Assembly: GCA_020048795.1 (NCBI GenBank)
Contig: JAIFMA010000042.1
Location: 1 to 11,708 of the forward strand
DNA length: 11,708 nt
Reading direction: 5' to 3'
Origin: Rhodoferax sp.
Lineage (GTDB): Bacteria > Pseudomonadota > Gammaproteobacteria > Burkholderiales > Burkholderiaceae_C
The notes under the pieces are model-generated. The model ran no database searches and was not told the DNA's origin. It saw nothing but the letters and a program-made list of their open reading frames with translations. The position numbers were made by a program, and so were the translations under genes. Shown here one piece after another: positions 6,541 to 11,708 of the stretch (its first letter is position 1; the number at the start of each line of letters is the position of its first letter).

Positions 6541-9252
6541 ATGATCCACTCATCGCCCGGCCCGGGTGACTTGCGCCAACGCGCCGAGGAGCAGTTGCGT
6601 CTGAAAGGGCCGCGCCTGCCCGATGTGTCGCAGCATCTGTCGCCAGACCAGATGCGCCAGTTGCTGTACGAACTCAGCATCTACCAGGTCGAGCTGGAGC
6701 TGCAAAACCAGGAACTGCTGCAAACCACGGCTGCGCTGGAGGCGGCTCGTGCCAGCTATGCCGATCTCTACCACCGTGCGCCGGTAGGGTATTGCACCCT
6801 CGATGAGTGGGGGCAGATTGTCCAGGTCAATCAGTGCTGCGAGGCACTGCTGGGCCACCATGCAGCCTCTTTGACCGGCAAGCCTTTGCGGCGTTTTGTT
6901 GAGGCCGGCGACACCGGGCGCTTTGCCAGTTTTTGTTCCAACCTGTTGCACGGCGAGGACAGCCGGCCCATCGAGATCAGGATGATCGGGCACGACCACC
7001 GGCAATTTTGGGCGCTGCTTGAAGGCTCTGCGCTGCAGCAGGAAAATACCGCGCCGCTGTTGCGCTTGATTCTGGCCGACGTCACCGCCCGCCGGCAAGC
7101 CCAGGATACGATGGGAGCCAGCCACAGCACGTTGGCCAGCATTCTGGATACTGCGCTGGATGGCTTCATGCGCACTGACCTGCAAGGGCAGGTGCTGGAT
7201 GTCAACAGCACCTATTGCCAGCAATCGGGCTACAGCCGCAGCGAACTGTTGGCTCGATGCCTGGCCGACCTGGATGCTCAACCCTACCCGGTCGATGTCG
7301 AGCAGCGCGTCAGCGCGTTGATTGAGGTCGGTCACCAGGTGTTTGAAACCCGGCATTTCCGCAAAGATGGCTCGGTTTGGGATGTCGAGGTCAGCGCCCG
7401 GTTTCACAACCAGGATGGCGGGCAAATTTACGCCTTTCACCGTGATATCTCGGCGCGCAAGCAGCGCAGTGAGCAGCTCGCAGCTAGCGAAGAGCGCTGG
7501 AAATTCGCCCTGGAAGGCTCGGGCGACGGCGTGTGGGACTGGAATATTCAGACCGGTTACGCGGTGTTTTCAAAGCGTTACAAAGAGATGCTGGGCTTTG
7601 CCGAGGACGAAATTGGCAACCAGGCTTCAGAGTGGTCCAGCCGCGTGCATCCGCACGACATGGCGCATGTCATGCAGCTTTTGCAAGCCCACCTCGATGG
7701 CACCACCAGTGCGGCCCGGATTGAGTTTCGCGCCCGCTGCAAAGACGGCAGCTGGCGCTGGATGCTGGGTCGGGGCATGGTGGTGGCGCGTGACGCGGCC
7801 GGCAAGGCGCTGCGCCTGGTCGGCACCAACAGCGACATCCATGAACGAAAACAGGCGCAGCAGCAGGAACAATTGCGCACCCGGGTGCTGGAGCTGCTGT
7901 CGGCCGACACCCCATGGGAGCGGGTCTTGCTGGCGCTGGTACAGGGGCTTGAGGGCATGATGCCCGGCTTGATAGGCAGCATTTTGCTGCTGGATCCGCA
8001 GGGGCGATACTTTGTCCATAGCGTGGCGCCGGGCCTGCCTGATTATTATTCTGCGGCACTGATCGGTCTGGAGGCTTCGGCCGGGGTTGGCTCCTGCGGT
8101 ACGGCGGCCTGTCTGGGCGAGCGCGTGGTGGTGGCAGACATTGCAACCCATGATGACTGGAAGGACTACCGTGAGCTGGCGGCACAGGCGCAACTGGCGG
8201 CCTGCTGGTCGCAGCCTATTCTGGCTGCCACCGGCCGGGTGTTGGGCACCTTTGCGATTTATGCACGCCAGTCTCGTCAACCAGACGCAGCCGAGATTGC
8301 GCTGGTTGAAAGCTGTGCGCATTTGGTCAGCATTGCCCTTGAAAAACACCAGGCCACGGAAAAACTGCGCCAGGCGGCGGCCGTTTTCAGCCACGCCCGT
8401 GAAGGCATCATGATTTTGTCGCTGCAGGGCCTCATCATTGATGTCAACGAAGCCACCACCCAGATTACCGGTTATGGCCGAGAGGCCTTGTTAGGCCGCA
8501 ATCCGCGCGAAGTCCTGTGTGCCCGGTTGCAGGGTGCCGAGGTGTACGACACCATGGCGCATGATTTGAGCGCACACGGCTTCTGGTCCGGCGAGCTGTG
8601 GAACCGGCGCAAGAGTGGCGAGGTGTTTGCCACCTTGCAGGCCATCAGCGTGGTGCGCGACGAGTCGGGTGTTGCGCAAAACATGGTGGTGCTGTTTTCC
8701 GACATCTCGGTATTGAAGAATCACCAGAAAGAGCTCGAAAAGCTGGCCCATTTTGATGTGTTGACGACCCTGCCCAACCGGATATTGCTGTCTGATCGCA
8801 TGCGTCAGGCCATGGCTCAGTCGCAGCGCCGCCAGCAGACCATTGCCCTGGTGTATCTGGATCTGGATGGTTTCAAGCTTGTCAACGACAGCATGGGGCA
8901 TGGTGTGGGAGACCGTTTGCTGAGTGTACTGGCCCATCGCATGAAACAGGCGCTGCGCGAAGGCGACACGTTGGCACGGGTGGGGGGGGACGAGTTTGTC
9001 GCGGTGCTGCTTGACCTGGACCGTAGCAACTGCGACACCATGATGCTGCGTTTGCTGCAGGCAGCGGCGCTGCCGGTCTCGATTGACGATGCTGAGTTAC
9101 AGATTTCGGCCAGTCTGGGGATCACTTTTTACCCACAAGGCAGCGATCCGGATGCCGACACCTTATTGAGTCAGGCCGATTTGGCCATGTACCAGGCCAA
9201 ACTGGCCGGTAAAAACTGCTACCGGTTTTTTCAATCACCCGATTTGTTTTGA
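6541..9252 (+). CDS. Multi-sensor diguanylate cyclase (PAS-PAS-PAS-GAF-PAS-GGDEF), 903 aa
   Basis: The C-terminal GGDEF domain makes c-di-GMP from two GTP. Residues 815-819 are intact G-G-D-E-F, and R-E-G-D at 806-809 is the RxxD inhibitory site five residues upstream, so product inhibition is expected. Domain order: a short helical coiled coil (33-72, rich in E, L and Q), PAS1 (about 72-185, L-Y-H-R-A-P-V-G-Y), PAS2 (200-315), PAS3 (320-435, G-D-G-V-W-D-W-N), GAF (447-600, G-S-C-G-T-A-A and A-C-W-S-Q-P-I), PAS4 (614-730) and GGDEF (735 on, H-F-D-V-L-T-T-L-P-N-R). No membrane helix or signal peptide is seen, so it should be cytoplasmic. It stops just after the GGDEF fold (N-C-Y-R-F-F), where an EAL domain follows in many relatives. 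The ATG at 6541 lacks a strong ribosome binding site; a TTG at 6478 would add 21 unconvincing residues. Signals sensed are unknown. Confidence 0.92.
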   Translation: MIHSSPGPGDLRQRAEEQLRLKGPRLPDVSQHLSPDQMRQLLYELSIYQVELELQNQELLQTTAALEAARASYADLYHRAPVGYCTLDEWGQIVQVNQCCEALLGHHAASLTGKPLRRFVEAGDTGRFASFCSNLLHGEDSRPIEIRMIGHDHRQFWALLEGSALQQENTAPLLRLILADVTARRQAQDTMGASHSTLASILDTALDGFMRTDLQGQVLDVNSTYCQQSGYSRSELLARCLADLDAQPYPVDVEQRVSALIEVGHQVFETRHFRKDGSVWDVEVSARFHNQDGGQIYAFHRDISARKQRSEQLAASEERWKFALEGSGDGVWDWNIQTGYAVFSKRYKEMLGFAEDEIGNQASEWSSRVHPHDMAHVMQLLQAHLDGTTSAARIEFRARCKDGSWRWMLGRGMVVARDAAGKALRLVGTNSDIHERKQAQQQEQLRTRVLELLSADTPWERVLLALVQGLEGMMPGLIGSILLLDPQGRYFVHSVAPGLPDYYSAALIGLEASAGVGSCGTAACLGERVVVADIATHDDWKDYRELAAQAQLAACWSQPILAATGRVLGTFAIYARQSRQPDAAEIALVESCAHLVSIALEKHQATEKLRQAAAVFSHAREGIMILSLQGLIIDVNEATTQITGYGREALLGRNPREVLCARLQGAEVYDTMAHDLSAHGFWSGELWNRRKSGEVFATLQAISVVRDESGVAQNMVVLFSDISVLKNHQKELEKLAHFDVLTTLPNRILLSDRMRQAMAQSQRRQQTIALVYLDLDGFKLVNDSMGHGVGDRLLSVLAHRMKQALREGDTLARVGGDEFVAVLLDLDRSNCDTMMLRLLQAAALPVSIDDAELQISASLGITFYPQGSDPDADTLLSQADLAMYQAKLAGKNCYRFFQSPDLF

Positions 9253-9277
9253 GTGGCTAGAGTTGCAGCCCTAGACT

Positions 9278-9296
9278 TTTGCTGCAATGCAGCAAA
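9278..9296. promoter_or_regulatory. Putative PhaR operator 1, upstream of the phaP -35 box
   Basis: This is a perfect 8-bp inverted repeat, TTTGCTGC and GCAGCAAA, around AAT. Its core fits CTGC-N3-GCAG, the recognition pattern reported for PhaR in other PHA-producing bacteria. It ends eight bases before the phaP -35 box. PhaR represses phasin genes and is released by PHB, so this would couple phasin synthesis to granule formation. Confidence 0.7.
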
Positions 9297-9303
9297 TTAG
9301 CCC

Positions 9304-9331
9304 TTGCCAAGGGGTGGGTTATCCCTATAAT
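9304..9331 (+). promoter_or_regulatory. Sigma-70 promoter of phaP
   Basis: TTGCCA (9304-9309) and a consensus TATAAT (9326-9331) are separated by 16 bases. Transcription should start near 9338, giving a leader of about 70 bases before the phasin ATG. It is the best promoter in the window, as expected for an abundant protein, and is flanked by two operator-like sites. Confidence 0.75.
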
Positions 9332-9339
9332 TTGCATCA

Positions 9340-9354
9340 TGCTGCACTGCAACA
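9340..9354. promoter_or_regulatory. Putative PhaR operator 2, at the phaP transcription start
   Basis: TGCTGC-ACT-GCAACA (9340-9354) is the same CTGC-N3-GCAG pattern as operator 1 with one mismatch in the right half (GCAA for GCAG). It lies just downstream of the -10 box, over the expected start point, so a bound repressor would block RNA polymerase. TTGCA words on both sides (9332-9336, 9359-9363) make the region TGC-rich. Confidence 0.55.
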
Positions 9355-9395
9355 TAAATTGCATCAGGCACTCGCTGGATCGTTAACCCACTTTT

Positions 9396-9401
9396 GAAGG
9401 A
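9396..9401 (+). promoter_or_regulatory. Ribosome binding site of phaP
   Basis: GAAGGA lies seven bases before the ATG at 9409, which fixes that start over the upstream TTG at 9394 (which overlaps it). Confidence 0.7.
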
Positions 9402-9408
9402 CATCACC

Positions 9409-9954
9409 ATGATGATCATCGCTGACCAAATCACTGCCAAAAACCGGGCTAACCTTGACACCTTCAGCGGCCTGGCTACCAAGACCTACACCGGTTTTGA
9501 AAAGCTGGTCGAACTGAATCTGGCCGCTGTCCGCGCCTTGATGACCGAGTCTTTTAAGTACACCCAAAGCTTGCTGGCGGCCAAGGACACGCAGCAGTTC
9601 ATCGCCCTGCAATCCGCTTTGATGGCACCCATGGCTGAAAAGGCGACCGCTTATGGTCGCCATGTGTATGGCATCGTGGTGGAAGCCAGCTCTGAATTCA
9701 CCAAGACCTACGAAAGCAAGGCCGCTGAAGGCCAGAAGGCGTTCGCTGCTGCCATGGACAAGATGGTCAAAAATGCCCCAGCCGGCACCGAGTCGGCCTT
9801 GGCCGTGATCAAGAGCGCCATGGTCTCCAGCCAAAGCGCCCTAGAAACCGCTCAAACGGCTGCCAGGAACGCGCTGGTCATGGCCGAAAACAACCTTGCT
9901 GCGGCAACCGAGCAAGCTCTGAACACCGCCGCCGTGGTGGGTGTCAAGGCCTGA
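9409..9954 (+). CDS. phaP: Phasin (PHB granule-associated protein), 181 aa
   Basis: Phasins coat PHB granules and limit their size and fusion. The protein is short, Ala- and Lys-rich, Cys-free, with almost no Pro or Trp, and predicted to be nearly all amphipathic helix. Family landmarks include N-L-D-T-F-x-G-L-A-x-K-x-Y-x-G-F-E-K-L-V-E-L-N near residues 15-37, A-L-x-T-E-S-x-K-Y-x-Q and a Q-F-I-A-L-Q-S-A stretch, followed by an A-E-K-A-x-A-Y-x-R segment and an Ala-rich helical tail. The length is typical of beta-proteobacterial PhaP (about 180-190 aa). It is a single-gene unit between its own promoter with two operator-like sites and a strong terminator. phaB is 7 kb away on the same strand. 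Confidence 0.93.
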   Translation: MMIIADQITAKNRANLDTFSGLATKTYTGFEKLVELNLAAVRALMTESFKYTQSLLAAKDTQQFIALQSALMAPMAEKATAYGRHVYGIVVEASSEFTKTYESKAAEGQKAFAAAMDKMVKNAPAGTESALAVIKSAMVSSQSALETAQTAARNALVMAENNLAAATEQALNTAAVVGVKA

Positions 9955-9970
9955 TTGCCTTTCGGCAACA

Positions 9971-9996
9971 AAAAAGGCACCTTCGGGTGCCTTTTT
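9971..9996. terminator. Strong, probably bidirectional rho-independent terminator
   Basis: An 11-bp perfect stem (AAAAAGGCACC pairing with GGTGCCTTTTT) closes a TTCG tetraloop and ends in a T-run; the mirrored A-run lets it work on the other strand too. It lies 16 bases after the phaP stop and 28 bases from the end of the convergent phosphatase gene. A smaller hairpin (TTGCC-TTTC-GGCAA, 9955-9968) directly precedes it and has no T-run. Confidence 0.92.
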
Positions 9997-10024
9997 CAAT
10001 GCTGCGACCCGCTTGGGGCATTGG

Positions 10025-10693
10025 TCAGGCGTGGGTGACCCAGCTGTCAAATTCGGGTGCGTCCAGATGCCCCAGGGTGTTGTAAGTTTGTAGCGCGTGG
10101 TGCGTGGCGGTAAAGGCAAATTCAGTCACCGAGCTGTTGCGCAGGCGCATGTTGAGCTCTACCGTGGCATCAGCCGGGGTGGCCAGCACAAACCCAACGG
10201 CGCAGGCAATCGGCCCGCCGCTAGACACCAGCAGCACACTGTGGGCATCGCTCTGGCGAATCTGGTCCAGCACAGCCACCACGCCTTGGCGAAAATCGGG
10301 CCAGCTCGGCATGTTGTGCGGCTGGGTCTTGCCCAGCATCCACGCCGTCAGGCCCTGGCGTAGCAGGCGAAAGTAATGGCGATGGAGCTCGGGTGTGCTC
10401 GGTCTGGCCAGCGGCTCAGGGTGAATCGCCGCCACCAGGGCCTGGCTGTCGTATTCGTTCAGACCAGCACATGCCGCTGCATCGAGTGCGAACTGACCAC
10501 CACGGCAGATACCGGCCAGTGTCTGGGTGTGGCGTTTCAGGGTGCCGGTGTAGGCCGCGTCAAACCTCACGCCCCGGCTGGCAAAGTAACTACCCAGCCG
10601 CTCACACTGGCGCTGCCCGAGTTCGCTGAGCTGGTCGTAGTCGTCGGCACCCAATGAAGCCTGACCGTGGCGTACAAGGTAGAGGGTTCCCAT
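10025..10693 (-). CDS. Histidine-phosphatase (phosphoglycerate-mutase-like) family protein, 222 aa
   Basis: Members transfer a phosphate through a His in an R-H-G motif. Here Y-L-V-R-H-G-Q-A-S places Arg8, His9 and Gly10 at the N-terminus, with Arg54 in T-L-K-R-H-T-Q-T as a second phosphate-pocket Arg and Glu80 in L-N-E-Y-D as a likely acid. The usual second catalytic His directly before the late Gly-Gly is replaced by Ser158 (V-S-S-G-G-P-I). The length (222 aa) is normal. Substrate unknown; the specificity regions are not those of GpmA. The start at 10693 puts the R-H-G motif at its standard distance from the N-terminus. It converges on phaP, with the terminator between them. Confidence 0.87.
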   Translation of the reverse strand: MGTLYLVRHGQASLGADDYDQLSELGQRQCERLGSYFASRGVRFDAAYTGTLKRHTQTLAGICRGGQFALDAAACAGLNEYDSQALVAAIHPEPLARPSTPELHRHYFRLLRQGLTAWMLGKTQPHNMPSWPDFRQGVVAVLDQIRQSDAHSVLLVSSGGPIACAVGFVLATPADATVELNMRLRNSSVTEFAFTATHHALQTYNTLGHLDAPEFDSWVTHA

Positions 10694-10831
10694 GCCTGAA
10701 ATCCGGATGCGCTGCTGCGGCCTTGATCGGCCTGTTATGCAGCAAAAGCCACGACCGGGGCTTGGCGTAGGGCGGCGAGTTTGGCGGTGAACGGTGGCAT
10801 GACCCGATTATGTGCGCGCCAGACCCGTCTG

Positions 10832-11708
10832 TCATAGGTTGACCACGCCTTCGATGCAAGTCACCACATCGCCACCGACCCAGACCTGAGCACTTTCATC
10901 CTGCTCAATATGCACCTGGCCGTGGCGACCCAGGCAACTGCCCTGAGTCGCCACGTAATGGCTGGGGGCATAACCATCAGCGATGAACCACTGCGCCAGG
11001 CTGGCATTCAGGCTACCGGTGACCGGGTCTTCGTTGACACCGACCGGCGCGGCAAAGGCCCGCACCTGCACCTGGGGCGCGTTGTGGGTGCTGTGTTGTG
11101 CTGGGCTGCGGGGCCCAAACGAGCGCGCTTCGAGGTTCGACCTTGCTATCAAGCCGCTAGCTGGAAGCGCAAGCTGGATATGCGCTAGACCCACTTTAAG
11201 TCCCAAGCGTTTGAGCTCGGGGTGGTCCGGCTGCAAGCCCAGCAAGACCTCGGCACTGTCGATCAGCAAGCCCAGCCAGGTCGGCCCGTTGTCGAGCATC
11301 TGGCTGGCCACGATGTGCCGGGGGTCGAGCCCGATCGCTGCGGCCACCTGGGCCACCTGGGCCGGCGCGGGTGTGCTGCGCTGCAGCATGGGCGCCGCAA
11401 ACGCCAGTCGACTGCCCTGGCGGCGAATGCGCACCAGTCCGACAGCGCATTCCTGTAGCAGCTCATCGGGTACGTTGTCCATTAGAGCTGGCTCTCCAAT
11501 CTGACGGGTTTTCAGCCAGGCGTGGCAACTGCCCAGGGTCGGATGGCCGGCAAACGGTAACTCGCCACCGGGTGTAAAGATGCGCACCTGGTAGTGCGCG
11601 CCTTGCGCCACGGCCTCGGGTGTCGGCGGCAGCAAAAAAGTGGTCTCCGACAGGTTGGTCCAGTGGGCAAAGTGCTGCATGTCTTCGGTGGACAAATCCG
11701 AGCCGTCC
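10832..11708 (-). CDS. PhzF-family isomerase-like protein, 5'-truncated by the window edge
   Basis: PhzF proteins share a two-domain diaminopimelate-epimerase-like fold; PhzF itself isomerises a phenazine precursor, but most relatives have unknown substrates. The frame is open through base 11708 (D-G-S-D-L-S-T-E-D-M), so the N-terminus of about 30 residues lies outside; the first in-window start-like codon (TTG at 11695) is not the real start. Conserved elements are the active-site Glu in T-N-L-S-E-T-T-F, F-T-P-G-G-E-L-P-F-A-G-H-P-T-L-G, and the C-terminal N-E-D-P-V-T-G-S-L-N-A-S-L-A-Q-W. No phenazine gene is nearby, so a phenazine role is not implied. A putative repeat (11143-11200) lies in the coding sequence. 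The 138 bases to the phosphatase gene hold no terminator that I can see, so co-transcription is possible. Confidence 0.88.
   Translation of the reverse strand, partial: DGSDLSTEDMQHFAHWTNLSETTFLLPPTPEAVAQGAHYQVRIFTPGGELPFAGHPTLGSCHAWLKTRQIGEPALMDNVPDELLQECAVGLVRIRRQGSRLAFAAPMLQRSTPAPAQVAQVAAAIGLDPRHIVASQMLDNGPTWLGLLIDSAEVLLGLQPDHPELKRLGLKVGLAHIQLALPASGLIARSNLEARSFGPRSPAQHSTHNAPQVQVRAFAAPVGVNEDPVTGSLNASLAQWFIADGYAPSHYVATQGSCLGRHGQVHIEQDESAQVWVGGDVVTCIEGVVNL
11143..11200. repeat. Putative short intragenic repeat, copy B, inside the PhzF gene
   Basis: The plus strand starts TTGCTATCAA, then has CTAGCTGG, AGCGCAAG and GCGCTAGA blocks and ends CCCACTTTAAG. From memory this resembles the Comamonadaceae repeat with a TGCTAT...TAGCTG..GCGC...GCGCTAGA layout, and it shares blocks with the candidate at 3726-3775. 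It is translated in frame on the minus strand as roughly V-G-L-A-H-I-Q-L-A-L-P-A-S-G-L-I-A. Parts of that peptide may match ordinary PhzF sequence, so how much is extra is uncertain. Confidence 0.35.

Noticed and set aside
9257..9280. Possible terminator after the cyclase (GGCT...AGCC then CTTTT)
   Set aside because: The stem is only four base pairs and the T-run belongs to the phaP operator palindrome.
10602..10859. Minus-strand frame covering the phosphatase-PhzF gap
   Set aside because: It overlaps the phosphatase start, is rich in Arg, Pro and His, and shows no motif or ribosome binding site.

Overview
The window looks like ordinary, GC-rich chromosome from a betaproteobacterium in Burkholderiales, most likely the Comamonadaceae (Rhodoferax/Polaromonas-like). 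This rests on codon use, a PhaB and a phasin close to those of polyhydroxybutyrate (PHB) producers of that order, and two short intragenic repeats that resemble, from memory, repeats scattered through Comamonadaceae genomes. I see no rRNA, tRNA, CRISPR array, insertion sequence or phage gene, and no obviously new multi-gene system.

Layout. 1-1333 (+): the 3' part of a PAS-containing sensor histidine kinase whose ATP-lid/G2 box has been removed by a small frame-shifting deletion, so it ends in the wrong frame. 1706-2452 (+): phaB, acetoacetyl-CoA reductase of PHB synthesis. 2453-2897: no confident gene, only a coding-like fragment on the minus strand. 2898-3994 (-): alaX-type tRNA editing hydrolase followed, with a 4-base ATGA overlap, by a DUF167/YggU protein. 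4211-6376 (+): a run of three genes, yjdM (zinc-ribbon 'PhnA'), a creatininase-family amidohydrolase and an EamA-type membrane transporter. 6541-9252 (+): a large PAS-PAS-PAS-GAF-PAS-GGDEF diguanylate cyclase. 9409-9954 (+): a phasin (phaP) with a clear promoter flanked by two CTGC-N3-GCAG type operators and followed by a strong bidirectional terminator. 10025-10693 (-): a histidine-phosphatase family protein. 10832-11708 (-): a PhzF-family protein running off the right edge.

How they fit together. phaB and phaP belong to the same process (PHB synthesis and granule coating) but lie 7 kb apart in separate transcription units; no phaA, phaC or phaR is in the window. The phaP promoter has the layout expected for autoregulation by PhaR, which senses PHB. 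The kinase remnant and the cyclase are signalling genes with no visible partners here. The other genes are housekeeping or of unknown substrate.

Most worth a second look: the deleted G2 box in the kinase, the two-operator phaP promoter, the two repeat copies that appear to add peptide to AlaX and PhzF, the phosphatase lacking the usual second catalytic His, and the orphan coding-like stretch at 2375-2812.
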